A stretch of DNA of 64,000 bases from CAWAPS01 sp963783945 (GCA_963783945.1 CAWAPS010000005.1:62001-126000), one strand, 5' to 3'. Shown: positions 44,763 through 53,964, numbered from the stretch's first letter. Numbers and translations are program-made. Notes: generated from the letters alone by a model not told the origin.

Positions 44763-44987
44763 AGCAGATAAGTCAGGTTTCGAACCATGGTCGTGATTCG
44801 CGGAGGCTCCGTTCCGGACAATGATCGGGCGAAACCGCGGGTTGTCGCTCTTGGTAGTGAGACCAGGGCGTCGTAGTCTCCTTATCGGTATGTGTCGCGA
44901 TCTGGGGGAGGGTGATGGGCGGTCTGCCGGTCCGGCTGCCGGCCTCTGCCGGGTGTCGGCTGGTGGGATCGGACTTGGAGGTATGTA

Positions 44988-46124
44988 GTGGCAGATCGGG
45001 CAGATTTCCTCATCTCGGCAGATTCGCACGTTGCGATCCCTGTCGACGCCTGGCAGGTCTATCTGGATCCCGCCTTTCGTGAGCAGGCCCCTCGGTACGA
45101 GGTGGACGACGAAGGGATTTTCCGGGTGTTCGAAGGCCGGCGCCGGGCTATCGGTGCGTCGGAGATGTTGGGTACCAATGCCCACATCCGGCCGGAGGAT
45201 TACGGGACGCCTGACGATTTCCTGGCCGCCATCCGGGCCGAGCGCTCGCCTTCCTCCGATCCGGATCGTCGCATCGAGGATCAGGACGTTGACGGCGTGG
45301 TGGCAGAGATCCTCTACCACGGTGGCCCCCTGACCGATGCCGCCGACGACGCACTTCGTATCCACAGCTATCGGGCCTACAACCGCTGGCTCGCCGATTT
45401 CTGCGCGGCGAGCCCCGATCGTCTGATCGGAGCGGCTGCTTTGCCGGTCGATTCAGTCGAGTTGGCGATCGAGGAGTTCCAGACGGCCCTCGGAATGGGC
45501 TTTCGGACGGTGTACATCCCCCTGTTCCCACTGACAGGTTCGTACGCCGAGGGCGACTGGGACCGTCTCTTTGCATTTGCGGAGGCATCAGGGATCCCGA
45601 TCGGCATGCACATCCTCGGCCTTCGGTACGTGGAACGCCGCTATGACCACGCCGGGATCTACATGACGCAAAACATGATGGCCCGGTTGCTGATGGCGGA
45701 GTCGCTGAGCGAGCTCATTCAGAGCGGGGTGCTGGCACGCCATCCGGATCTACGCATTGTTTCGGTCGAGGCCGAGATCGGTTGGCTGCCTTGGGTTCTC
45801 GATCGAATGGACCACAACTGGCACCGGCACCGCTTCTGGGCCAAGAGCGAGCTCACCGAAGAGCCAAGCCACTACTTCCGCCAGCAGGTCCTCGCCACGT
45901 TCACCAAGGATTTCGTCGGTCTGCGGGAGCTCTCATCGATTGGTGTCGACAACGTCATGTGGTCCAACGATTATCCTCACGCCGAGAGCAACTGGCCGAA
46001 CTCGATGAAGCTGGCTGATGAATGGCTCTCGACTTTCGATATGTCGGTCAGGGCCAAGCTCCTCTGGGAAAACGCCGCCCATTTGTACAATATTGACGTT
46101 TCGAACGTCCTGGCGTCGCAGTAA
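44988..46124 (+). CDS. Amidohydrolase-2 family protein, ALDH-linked
   Basis: 378 residues from GTG 44988, with GGAGG seven bases upstream. Metal motif D12-S-H14 (ISADSHVAIP). The signature EIGWLPWVLDRMDHNW and WSNDYPHAES are shared with its paralogue at 47674, which also has the FRVFEGRR segment. The aldehyde dehydrogenase gene starts 12 nt after its stop. In the kynurenine/2-nitrobenzoate pathways an amidohydrolase-2 decarboxylase (ACMSD) feeds a semialdehyde to an aldehyde dehydrogenase, and this gene order would suit an equivalent step. The substrate is not known. Confidence 0.9.
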   Translation: MADRADFLISADSHVAIPVDAWQVYLDPAFREQAPRYEVDDEGIFRVFEGRRRAIGASEMLGTNAHIRPEDYGTPDDFLAAIRAERSPSSDPDRRIEDQDVDGVVAEILYHGGPLTDAADDALRIHSYRAYNRWLADFCAASPDRLIGAAALPVDSVELAIEEFQTALGMGFRTVYIPLFPLTGSYAEGDWDRLFAFAEASGIPIGMHILGLRYVERRYDHAGIYMTQNMMARLLMAESLSELIQSGVLARHPDLRIVSVEAEIGWLPWVLDRMDHNWHRHRFWAKSELTEEPSHYFRQQVLATFTKDFVGLRELSSIGVDNVMWSNDYPHAESNWPNSMKLADEWLSTFDMSVRAKLLWENAAHLYNIDVSNVLASQ

Positions 46125-46136
46125 GAGAGGAGCCAC

Positions 46137-47615
46137 ATGAGCTCGACCGATATCGTCGGGGTCCGTCAGCCTTTCATCGACGGAAAGTTCCGGGTAGGTG
46201 ATGGGCCGGCTCTGGCCGTGGAGAACCCGGCGACAGAGGAGGTCTTCGCCGAAGTCGAGACGTGCTCGGCGGACCAAGTGGAGGAAGCCATCCTGGCGGC
46301 TCGGCGATCCTTCGAGGCCGGCACCTGGGCTGGAGCCGACGGCCGCGACCGGGCGGCGGCGATGGTCGCGGTGGCGTCCTTTTTCGAGTCCAGATACGAG
46401 GAGCTGGCCGCCACCCTGGAGGCCGAGGCCGGAGCTTCTCTGGCGATGCTGGCGAGCGCCCAGCTGCGCCAGCCGATAACCCAGATCGGGCAGACCGCAG
46501 ACCTGTACCTGTCGCTCCCCGAGGCCGAATACACCCCGCGTCCCGTCTCGGAGGTGATTGCGGGCAACCGGATCGCAGCAAGCGTTATGCGCTACGAGCC
46601 TGTCGGGGTGGTATCGGCTATATCCGCCTATAACTTTCCGTTCTGGACCAGCGTCTGGAAGGCCATTCCGGCGCTGATCACCGGCAATAGCGTCATACTC
46701 CGGCCCAGCCCGCTCACCCCGCTGTCCGCGCTGGTCTTCGGGGAGGCGGCCGAAGCGGCCGGCCTCCCCCCCGGGGTGCTCAACGTGGTGGTGGAGGCGG
46801 GCGTCACGGGTTCACAGCTGATGACCACTCATCAAGCAGTCGACATGGTGACCTTCACCGGGTCGACGGCGGTCGGCCGCCAGATCATGCGTCAGAGCGC
46901 CGACACGGTGAAACGGCTCGTGCTGGAGCTCGGCGGCAAGTCGGTACAGCTCTACCTTCCTGATGCTCTGGGACGGGTCGGGGCGGGAAGCCTTGGCGTG
47001 TTCGCGGCCCACGCCGGGCAGGGCTGTGCGGCTACGACGCGGATGCTCGTCCCCGAAGAGTCCAAGGAAGCGGTTCTGGCCCAGCTCCGTGATGTCGCCG
47101 GCAAGCTCAAGGTGGGACACCCGGCTGATCCGGAAGTGACCGTGGGCCCTCTCATCTCAGAGGCTCAGGTCCAAAAGTGCGAGTCCTATGTCCAGGAGGC
47201 CGTTGACCACGGGGCTACCGTGGTCTCCGGAGGCCGGCGTCCTCCTGGAATCCAACGGGGCCACTACTTCGAACCTACCGTGCTCGATGTTCCCGACAAC
47301 TCGAATCCGGCCGCCCAGGACGAGATCTTCGGGCCGGTTCTCTGCGTGCTCGGCTATCGAGATCTCGACCACGCGGTAGCGATCGCCAACGATTCGATGT
47401 ACGGACTGTCGGGCCAGGTCCTTGGGGCGGACGTTCAAGTGGCAACCCGGGTGGCCGAGCGGATCCGGTCCGGGGCGGTAAGTGTCAACGTGGCGGCCAC
47501 CGGAGCATTCGCGTCGTCGGGTGGATACAAGCAGAGTGGCGTCGGCCGCGAACGGGGCGTAGAGGGTCTTCGGGCGTTCCAGCAGGTCAAGCACCTGAGC
47601 ATCGGCAACCTGTAG
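46137..47615 (+). CDS. NAD(P)-dependent aldehyde dehydrogenase
   Basis: 492 residues, the usual length. Catalytic residues are C297 (HAGQGCAATTR), E264 (LELGGKS) and N166 (SAYNFPFW). The NAD-binding TFTGSTAVG motif is present. The normally lysine-bearing KPSP motif reads LRPSPLTP, with Arg in place of the cofactor-ribose Lys. AGAGAGGAGCC precedes the ATG. It lies between two paralogous amidohydrolase genes in one operon and probably oxidises a semialdehyde made by one of them, for example as an aminomuconate-semialdehyde-type dehydrogenase. The pathway assignment is inference. Confidence 0.93.
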   Translation: MSSTDIVGVRQPFIDGKFRVGDGPALAVENPATEEVFAEVETCSADQVEEAILAARRSFEAGTWAGADGRDRAAAMVAVASFFESRYEELAATLEAEAGASLAMLASAQLRQPITQIGQTADLYLSLPEAEYTPRPVSEVIAGNRIAASVMRYEPVGVVSAISAYNFPFWTSVWKAIPALITGNSVILRPSPLTPLSALVFGEAAEAAGLPPGVLNVVVEAGVTGSQLMTTHQAVDMVTFTGSTAVGRQIMRQSADTVKRLVLELGGKSVQLYLPDALGRVGAGSLGVFAAHAGQGCAATTRMLVPEESKEAVLAQLRDVAGKLKVGHPADPEVTVGPLISEAQVQKCESYVQEAVDHGATVVSGGRRPPGIQRGHYFEPTVLDVPDNSNPAAQDEIFGPVLCVLGYRDLDHAVAIANDSMYGLSGQVLGADVQVATRVAERIRSGAVSVNVAATGAFASSGGYKQSGVGRERGVEGLRAFQQVKHLSIGNL

Positions 47616-47673
47616 AGCGATCGGGGCGGGGATCCGTGACACAACCGGAGCAACGAGCCTTGGAGGGACGGAC

Positions 47674-48768
47674 GTGACCGAGATGCATCTCATTTCGTCG
47701 GACTCCCATGTGAAGATGCCTGACGAGGCGTGGCAGGAATACCTGGACCCGGAGTTTCGTGAGCGCGCCCCCCGGGTGGAGCGGACCGAAGAAGGAGACT
47801 TCCGGGTCTTCGAAGGGCGGCGGACCCCTATCCACGGGCTCGACAACTCAGCCGGCAAGCGCCCCGAAGAGTTCTCCCTCATCGTGCGAAAGCTCGAGGA
47901 ACAGCGTCCCGGGGCGTGGGATCCAGCCGAGCGACTCAAGGATATGGACATCGATGGTGTCGACGCCGAGATCCTGTTTTTTGGTGGGCCGCTCATCACC
48001 AGCGACCGGGCCCTCTACCTGAACAGTGTTCGCGGCTATCACCGGTGGCTATCGGACTTCTGCTCGCATGCGCCGGATCGCCTGCTTGGTATGGCGGCCG
48101 TTCCGGTAGACACGCCGGAGCTGGCGGCCGCGGAGATCCGCGTGGCGGCAGACGCCGGCCTGGTCGGCGGGACGATCCCGTTGTTCCCGCCGGACGGAGA
48201 GTACGCAGACGCCAAATGGGACCCAATGTGGCAAGCGTTCCTCGACACGGGCCTCCCGGTTGCGCTGCACACCGGAGGGCGCCGGCCGGGTACCCCTCCG
48301 GTAAACCTCTTCGACAGCGCGTCCCGGTTCATGACCGGCCTTGTCATGAACAAGCTGACCATGGCTGAGGCGATCTCCGAGCTGATCTTCGGCTTGGTGA
48401 TGCAGCGCTACCCGGATCTCAAGTTCGTGGCAGTGGAGGCCCAGATCGGGTGGATCTCCTTCGTCCAGTACTACATGGACCACCTCTGGGAAAAGCACCG
48501 CTACTGGACCCAGAGCAAGCTCGAGGATCGACCGAGCACGTATTTTCGCCGGCAGGTTTTCGCCACCTTTATGGAGGACCCCGTCGGTATCAGGGAATAC
48601 CCTCATATCGGCGTCGACAACGTCATGTGGGCGAGCGACTATCCACACTCGGAGACCACTTGGCCCAACTCCAAGAAGCTGACAGACGAGTGGTTCCGGC
48701 TCGTCCCGGCCGAGGATCGGGACAAAATCCTGTGGCGTAACTGCGCTCAGGTCTTCGGTCTGCTCTGA
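47674..48768 (+). CDS. Amidohydrolase-2 family protein, ALDH-linked paralogue
   Basis: 364 residues from GTG 47674 (GGAGGG upstream). Metal motif D10-S-H12 (ISSDSHVKMP). It matches the 44988 protein over most of its length: AWQEYLDPEFRERAPR, FRVFEGRR, EAQIGWISF and WASDYPHSET. The pair is therefore a tandem-type duplication with an ALDH gene between. The two differ in substrate-loop regions (PGTPPVNLFDSASRF here), so they may act on different substrates or form sequential steps. It is the third gene of the operon. Confidence 0.9.
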   Translation: MTEMHLISSDSHVKMPDEAWQEYLDPEFRERAPRVERTEEGDFRVFEGRRTPIHGLDNSAGKRPEEFSLIVRKLEEQRPGAWDPAERLKDMDIDGVDAEILFFGGPLITSDRALYLNSVRGYHRWLSDFCSHAPDRLLGMAAVPVDTPELAAAEIRVAADAGLVGGTIPLFPPDGEYADAKWDPMWQAFLDTGLPVALHTGGRRPGTPPVNLFDSASRFMTGLVMNKLTMAEAISELIFGLVMQRYPDLKFVAVEAQIGWISFVQYYMDHLWEKHRYWTQSKLEDRPSTYFRRQVFATFMEDPVGIREYPHIGVDNVMWASDYPHSETTWPNSKKLTDEWFRLVPAEDRDKILWRNCAQVFGLL

Positions 48769-48838
48769 TCCCGGCCGGCCGCTGCTGGCCGAGACCTGCA
48801 CGTTCTTGGTTGACCGGAGGGTTTCACGGAGTCGAAAT

Positions 48839-48916
48839 GTGTACTTGTCGTGCGACGTGGCGCGGAAGGTGACCGGAGTGCTTCTGCCGGTTGACGGCGG
48901 CTACACCGCCCGTTGA
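48839..48916 (+). pseudogene. SDR C-terminal fragment
   Basis: 25 codons read VYLSCDVARKVTGVLLPVDGG then YTAR and a stop. This is the typical C-terminus of a classical SDR (T-G-x3-xVDGG). Nothing upstream in frame restores the rest, so only a vestige of a short-chain dehydrogenase remains after the amidohydrolase operon. Confidence 0.6.
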
Positions 48917-48962
48917 CTGCTTCGCCCGAGGCGGGCGTCCTCCTACCCGGGGAGGGAACGGT

Positions 48963-50159
48963 TCAGGGTGTGAACACGGGAAGCTTCTCCCAGCCCCGGA
49001 CGGTCGAGGTGTGGGCCTGGACCGCGTTGTCCCAATCCACCTCCCACTCGGGGAAGCGTCTGAGGACCTCGTCGAGCGCCACGCGACCCTCGAGCCGAGC
49101 CAGCGCGGCGCCAAGGCAATAGTGGGGGCCGTAGGCGAACGCGACGTGGCGGTCGATCCTGCGGGTGATGTCAAAGCTCGCGGCGTCCTCGAACTGCCGA
49201 TCGTCCCGGTTGGCTGACGCCATGAGCATGAGCACGACGTTGCCGGCTTCCACCGTGGCCCCGTAGTGCTCCACGTCTCTTGTCACGTAGCGCGCCGTAA
49301 CCGGGGACGGCGTTTCATACCGCAGAATCTCCTCGATCGCCCCGGAAATTAGTCCCGGGTCGTCGACGAGCATCCGGCGTTGACCGGGATGCTCCGCCAG
49401 AAGCTGTCCGCTCCAACCGATCAGCCGGGTCGTCGTCTCGTTCCCCGCCCCGGCCAGCAGGGCGACATACGCCTTGACCTCGGCTCGGGTAAGCGTCCTC
49501 ACGACGCCATGCTCGTCTTCGAATTCGGCGTTGAGCAGTTCGGTCATGAGGTCGTCGGAGGGGTGCTTCGAGCGCCACTCGATGTACTCCTCGAACTGAC
49601 CGCTGGCGAACACCGTCCGTTCGTGCTGGAACGTCGGCACCCCGTCCTTTAGCCGAAGCCCCTCGTCGATGTGGTCCCGGATCGTTTCTTGATCACTCTC
49701 CGGTATTCCGAGCAGCATACCGATCGTACGCATCGGCATTTGCGCCCCCAAATCGGTGACGAAATCGAATCCTCCCGTCCCTACCACGGGGTCGAGGCAG
49801 CGAGCACAGAACCTGCGGACTTGTGGCTCGATCGCGCTCATCCTGCGGGGGGTGAACACGCGGGCCAGCAAACTGCGGTGGATGTCGTGCTCAGGGGGAT
49901 CCTCCGACAAGAGCATTCCCAATGGCCAAGGCTTATCGCTCTTGATCTGCTCGAGAACGCTCCCCTTGGACGAGGTGTATGTCCGCCAGTCGACAAGGCC
50001 GCGTTCGACATCAGTGAACCGGCTCAATGCGTAGAAATCGTACTTCTGGTTGTAGTAGAGGGGGGCTTCATCCCGCATCCTCTTCCAGACGGGATATGGA
50101 TCCGTATCGATCTGAAAATCGTACGGGTCATAGTACAGATCGCCCGTGGTCCTCACCAT
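48963..50159 (-). CDS. Cytochrome P450
   Basis: 398 residues from ATG 50159 (GTG 50162 also possible). The heme loop is FAYGPHYCLGAALAR with the Cys at about residue 348. The I-helix motif is LAGAGNETTTRLIG and ExxR is EEILRYE. The EDPPEHDIHRSLLARVF block and CLDPVVG region are typical of soluble actinobacterial P450s. It is divergent from the SDR pair at 50296, with a palindrome between them. It is clearly different from the 40066 P450. Electron partners are not in the window. Confidence 0.93.
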   Translation of the reverse strand: MVRTTGDLYYDPYDFQIDTDPYPVWKRMRDEAPLYYNQKYDFYALSRFTDVERGLVDWRTYTSSKGSVLEQIKSDKPWPLGMLLSEDPPEHDIHRSLLARVFTPRRMSAIEPQVRRFCARCLDPVVGTGGFDFVTDLGAQMPMRTIGMLLGIPESDQETIRDHIDEGLRLKDGVPTFQHERTVFASGQFEEYIEWRSKHPSDDLMTELLNAEFEDEHGVVRTLTRAEVKAYVALLAGAGNETTTRLIGWSGQLLAEHPGQRRMLVDDPGLISGAIEEILRYETPSPVTARYVTRDVEHYGATVEAGNVVLMLMASANRDDRQFEDAASFDITRRIDRHVAFAYGPHYCLGAALARLEGRVALDEVLRRFPEWEVDWDNAVQAHTSTVRGWEKLPVFTP

Positions 50160-50166
50160 CACAACC

Positions 50167-50186
50167 TATGGTAACAAACGACCATA
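50167..50186. promoter_or_regulatory. Palindrome in the P450/SDR divergent region
   Basis: TATGGT (50167-50172), eight-nt spacer, ACCATA (50181-50186), starting eight bases before the P450 ATG. It may be an operator. The half-site ATGGT/ACCAT also occurs upstream of the other P450, but with a different spacing. Confidence 0.35.
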
Positions 50187-50295
50187 TGTACAGGCGATAA
50201 CTTGTGACATCACTTGTCGCTGGGCGTTGTGAGTGCTAGAACCATTTCGCGTCGGTGTCCCAGGGGGAAAACGGCCTGTGGAAGGAGCGGGAAGA

Positions 50296-51150
50296 ATGAT
50301 TGATCTTGGTCTGGCGGGAAAACGAGCCATCGTGTCGGGGGCAGGCCGCGTCCCGGGACGGGCCGGCCACGGCCGCCGATCGGCCTTGAACCTGGCCGAA
50401 GCGGGCGCGACGGTAGCGTGCATCGACGTAGACGAAGGCCGGGCCGGCGACACGGTCGATGCGATCGAGCGCGCTGGAGGAAAAGGCTTCCCCATCGTGG
50501 CCGATATGACGGTGTCTCGTGATGTCGAGAGGGCCGTGGACGAGGCGGTCTCAATCCTCGGCGGACTCGATGTCTGCGTTGACATCATCGGTAAGACCCA
50601 TTGGGACAAGGCCGAGGAGTTGACAGACGAGATTTGGGACTGGACGATCAAGTACAACCTGACCCAGGTCTTCTACCTCTTCCGGGCTGCAGCGCGACAC
50701 ATGATCCGCCAAGGCACCGGTGGATCGATGGTGGCGCTGGCGTCCGTAGACGGTTTCACCGCGGCTCCGTTCCACGCGCCATATGGTGCAGCCAAGGCGG
50801 GCGTGGTGCACCTGATCAAGACGTTTGCGGACGAGCTCGGCCGCTACGGCATTCGAGTCAATGGTGTAGCACCGGGTGCCGTCGGAGCGGGAGGGGATGA
50901 TCAGCCCGAGGGGGTCTTCGGCACCGATCCGATGCAGCCGCTGGCGGCGCCTCGTGCCCAGGACATCGCGAACGGCGTCCTGGTGCTGGCGTCAGATCTC
51001 ACGTCGCGAGTCACCGGGCAGACACTCATCGTCGACGGCGGCGCGGTGATAAAAGGTGTGTTCGGGAGAGATGGGAGCATCCTCGACGCGATGAACGAGC
51101 ATAACGATTCGCTCGGGATCTACGACTACCCCCGCGAAGGAGACCGTTGA
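50296..51150 (+). CDS. Short-chain dehydrogenase/reductase with expanded glycine motif
   Basis: 284 residues from ATG 50296 (GGAGCGGGAAG upstream). The catalytic residues lie in LASVDGFTA and YGAAKAGVV, and the terminal TGQTLIVDGG motif is present. The cofactor motif is abnormal: the usual TGxGRGIGRAxAL is replaced by SGAGRVPGRAGHGRRSAL, about five residues longer. It may still bind NAD(P), or the loop has been changed by a small insertion. A C-terminal extension (GRDGSILDAMNEHND) is present. It is translationally linked to the SDR at 51153. Confidence 0.85.
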   Translation: MIDLGLAGKRAIVSGAGRVPGRAGHGRRSALNLAEAGATVACIDVDEGRAGDTVDAIERAGGKGFPIVADMTVSRDVERAVDEAVSILGGLDVCVDIIGKTHWDKAEELTDEIWDWTIKYNLTQVFYLFRAAARHMIRQGTGGSMVALASVDGFTAAPFHAPYGAAKAGVVHLIKTFADELGRYGIRVNGVAPGAVGAGGDDQPEGVFGTDPMQPLAAPRAQDIANGVLVLASDLTSRVTGQTLIVDGGAVIKGVFGRDGSILDAMNEHNDSLGIYDYPREGDR

Positions 51151-51152
51151 CA

Positions 51153-51998
51153 GTGTCAGACAACCGGCGACTGCTGGGAAAAGTAGCGTTCATCACCGGG
51201 GCAGCTCGTGGCCAGGGACGCTCGCATGCAGTTAGGCTGGCCCAGGAAGGCGCCGATATTGTCGCGGTTGACATCGCCGGCCAGATCAGCACGGTTCCCT
51301 ATCCCATGGGCACCTCCGCCGACCTCGAGGAGACGGCGGCAATGGTCGAGGGCGCCGGTGCCCGGTGCCTTTCCGTCGTGGCTGACGTAAGGGACATCCA
51401 TGCTATGGACCGGGCGGTCAAGGAAACGTTCAGCGTATTCGGCCGTCTCGATATCGTCGTGGCGAACGCCGGGATTCTTCCGTTCGGTGACGGGCCCCGG
51501 GGCGCGGAGAGCCTGGAAGAGTCGTCGGAGAGGTGGACCGACGCCGTGGGCGTGATGATGACGGGGGTGTACAACACCCTTCGTGTCGTGCAGCAGCCCC
51601 TGATCGACCAGGGGGAAGGCGGCTCCATCGTGATCACCAGCTCAACGGCGGGCCTCAGCGGCATGCACGACGGGAGTGGAGGCAGCGCGGGGTACTGTGC
51701 TGCGAAACACGGCGTGGTCGGTCTGATGAGGGGATACGCCAAGGTTCTCGGCCCTCACGGGATCCGGGTGAACACCGTCCACCCCATGGGCGTGGCGACC
51801 CCGATGATCGTCAACGAGCAGTTTCAGGCGTTCCACGCGGAGAACACCGAGGTCCTCGAGGTCTCCCCTCGACGACTGCCCATCGTGCTCCTGGATCCAA
51901 TGGATGTCACGAATGCCATCCTGTGGCTGGTATCCGACGAAGCCAGGGCGGTCACGGGCGTGACCCTTCCGGTCGACGCCGGGGTGACGTGTCCGTGA
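51153..51998 (+). CDS. Mycofactocin-type short-chain dehydrogenase/reductase
   Basis: 281 residues from GTG 51153, ten bases after AAGGAG; TTG 51147, overlapping the previous stop, is less well spaced. The cofactor motif GAARGQGRSHAVRLAQEGAD and VAVDIAGQ are diagnostic of the mycofactocin-coupled SDR subgroup, in which NAD stays bound and electrons pass to the peptide cofactor mycofactocin. Catalytic residues are in TSSTAGLSG and YCAAKHGVVG, followed by VNTVHPMGVATPMI. It oxidises an alcohol. No mycofactocin biosynthesis cluster (mftA-F) is in the window. Confidence 0.9.
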   Translation: MSDNRRLLGKVAFITGAARGQGRSHAVRLAQEGADIVAVDIAGQISTVPYPMGTSADLEETAAMVEGAGARCLSVVADVRDIHAMDRAVKETFSVFGRLDIVVANAGILPFGDGPRGAESLEESSERWTDAVGVMMTGVYNTLRVVQQPLIDQGEGGSIVITSSTAGLSGMHDGSGGSAGYCAAKHGVVGLMRGYAKVLGPHGIRVNTVHPMGVATPMIVNEQFQAFHAENTEVLEVSPRRLPIVLLDPMDVTNAILWLVSDEARAVTGVTLPVDAGVTCP

Positions 51999-52054
51999 GC
52001 GATGTGGGGGTGGGAGGGAACTCACGCTCCGGGACGGCTGAACCGACGCCGGTT

Positions 52055-52873
52055 TCAGGCCGGCGCGGTGTCGAGCCGGAAAAGGCGGGCCAGGTTGGCC
52101 CCGAGGATGTTGGCCCGGTCGCTGTCCGAGATTGCCGCTTGTTCGATTTCGGCCAGCAGGGCCGGCTTCGCGGCGTGGGCGTGGCCGCTGTAAGTGCCGC
52201 CCAGACTGAAGCACACGGTCGTCGACCCGTTGCACCTCACCCACTCCTCGACCGGGATGTAGCAGACGGGGCCGCCCATGTCCCAGATCACGTTCGGCGT
52301 GCTGGCCGCGGTTATGAGCACATGGCGGGCCCGCTCGTAGCTCCACAGTCCATCCATGGCGAGGAAGGTCAGGCCGGGGAAGTCGGCGGCCAGCCGCTGC
52401 AACCTCCAGTTGGCTTCCAGGCTGGACTCGGCGTTCACGTGCAGGAGGGGCACGAGGTCGAGCTCGGCCATGCGCTCCAGCGTGGGCCACATCCACCTGC
52501 TGTCGATGTAGCAGCCCTGGAAGCGATGGTGCCACGCCAGGCCGTCGAGACCCAGTTCCCGAACCCGATCGACCTCGGCCAGGCTGCGTTCGCCGTGGAG
52601 AGGCTCGGTCGTGCCGAGCACGCGGAAGCGGTCGGGCGCGATATCCCGGTACCGGGCCATCCGGTCGTTGACCTTCATGGTGGCGCCGATACCCTCGGTA
52701 CGCAGGTAGCCGTGCGACGGTTGGAGCACCGCCCACGCGATGTCAAGGGAGTCCATGAAGGCGATGCGCCGGGCCGCATCCTCCTCGACGGTGGGCTCCG
52801 CCGCCGTTTCGCGCCCGTCGAACGACAGAACATCTGCCATGTGACCGATGTGCTGGTGGGCGTCGACGATCAT
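52055..52873 (-). CDS. Amidohydrolase-2 family protein, short form
   Basis: 272 residues beginning MIVDAHQHIG, with H6 and H8 the metal histidines. Later landmarks are LDGLAWHHRFQG, LHVNAES, LTFLAMDGLWSYE and YIPVEEW. It is one of the shorter amidohydrolases and resembles the 28531 protein in the PDRFRVLGTTEPLHGE region. It is divergent from the epimerase-like gene and convergent with the SDR pair. The role is unknown within the family range of hydrolysis and decarboxylation. Confidence 0.88.
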   Translation of the reverse strand: MIVDAHQHIGHMADVLSFDGRETAAEPTVEEDAARRIAFMDSLDIAWAVLQPSHGYLRTEGIGATMKVNDRMARYRDIAPDRFRVLGTTEPLHGERSLAEVDRVRELGLDGLAWHHRFQGCYIDSRWMWPTLERMAELDLVPLLHVNAESSLEANWRLQRLAADFPGLTFLAMDGLWSYERARHVLITAASTPNVIWDMGGPVCYIPVEEWVRCNGSTTVCFSLGGTYSGHAHAAKPALLAEIEQAAISDSDRANILGANLARLFRLDTAPA

Positions 52874-53025
52874 GGCGCGGGCGATGGAAGGATTGGCACG
52901 AGGGCGATAATACCTTCATAGTCTGCACGAAGTTTGAGGAGGCTAGGTTTATTGATCACGGTCTGGCGTCGCGTCTCCTCGCAGTCAACGCTATCCAGCC
53001 GCGCCGTCGCGAAGGGAGGTTCGGG

Positions 53026-53964
53026 GTGTTACAGGGTGAGAAGATCCTCATCACGGGGGCGACCGGCAAGGTCTCGTTTCCCATCGCTCGAGACCTCGCG
53101 CCGAGCAATGAGGTCTGGGGTCTGGCCCGCTTCAGCCACCCGGAGGATCGGGACAAGCTGGTCGCGGCGGGTGTCCGCCCTATCCGATTCGACATGTCTA
53201 AAGACGACGTGGCATCCCTGCCCGACGATTTCACCTACGTCTTTCACGCCGCAGTGGATACGGGCGACCAGGACTGGCGGGCGTGCGTCGAAACCAATGC
53301 CGAGCGCTCCGGCGACCTTCTCTATCACTGCCGCACAGCCAGGGGATTCGTGTATTGCTCCACCGGTTCGATTTACCGGTATCAGGGTGGCCGGCCTTTA
53401 ACTGAAGCCGATCCGCCCGGGGTCCCGCTCCGGGGTAACTACAGTTTCTCGAAGGTGGCCGGAGAAGCCGTCTGTACCTGGGTGTCCAAGCACTTCGAGG
53501 TACCGCTCACGATCATCCGCATCTGCTCGACCTACGGCCCGGAAGGAGGAACCCCGGCGGAGCGGCTGGAGCTCATGCTGCAAGGAAAACCGATTGTCCT
53601 TCACCCCGACAGGCCCAACAACTACAACCCTATCTACGAGGACGACTACGTGCGGTTAGGGATCCGGGCCCTGGAGATCGCTCAACTTCCGCCGTTGACG
53701 GTGAACTGGGCGGGAAGCGAGACCGTAAGCGCCGAGGAATATTGCCGGTACATGGGCGAGCTTGTCGGCGTCGAGCCTCGGTTCGATTACAGCCCTGCGG
53801 CCCACACCCCCCTGTGTCCCGACGTCACATTCATGCATCAGGTGCTCGGACACACGGAAGTTCACTGGCGAGATGGATTCCGGCGTATGGTGGACGCCCG
53901 CCACCCTGAACTGATTGGTTCCGGGAACCAGCCAGAGGCCGCACCCGTCGAGCCCGGTCAGTAA
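53026..53964 (+). CDS. NAD-dependent epimerase/dehydratase-family (extended SDR) protein
   Basis: 312 residues from GTG 53026, with GGGAGG upstream. The Rossmann motif is ITGATGKVSFPIA, with Val in place of the last Gly of GxxGxxG. Catalytic residues are the Ser-rich YCSTGSIYR and Tyr-x3-Lys in YSFSKVAGE. RICSTYGPEGG and VNWAGSETVSAEEY follow the extended-SDR order. Members act on nucleotide sugars, or on steroid- and isoprenoid-like alcohols as 3-beta-HSD-type enzymes. It precedes the GMC oxidoreductase gene by 218 nt on the same strand. Confidence 0.88.
   Translation: MLQGEKILITGATGKVSFPIARDLAPSNEVWGLARFSHPEDRDKLVAAGVRPIRFDMSKDDVASLPDDFTYVFHAAVDTGDQDWRACVETNAERSGDLLYHCRTARGFVYCSTGSIYRYQGGRPLTEADPPGVPLRGNYSFSKVAGEAVCTWVSKHFEVPLTIIRICSTYGPEGGTPAERLELMLQGKPIVLHPDRPNNYNPIYEDDYVRLGIRALEIAQLPPLTVNWAGSETVSAEEYCRYMGELVGVEPRFDYSPAAHTPLCPDVTFMHQVLGHTEVHWRDGFRRMVDARHPELIGSGNQPEAAPVEPGQ

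Larger units (their letters stand above)
44502..44987. other. Intergenic control region, 486 nt
   Basis: No gene is supported. It contains the palindrome at 44561-44583, the promoter at 44705-44734 and the inverted repeat at 44743-44762. A leader of roughly 245 nt separates the promoter from the amidohydrolase GTG at 44988. The last 120 nt are G-rich. Confidence 0.5.
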
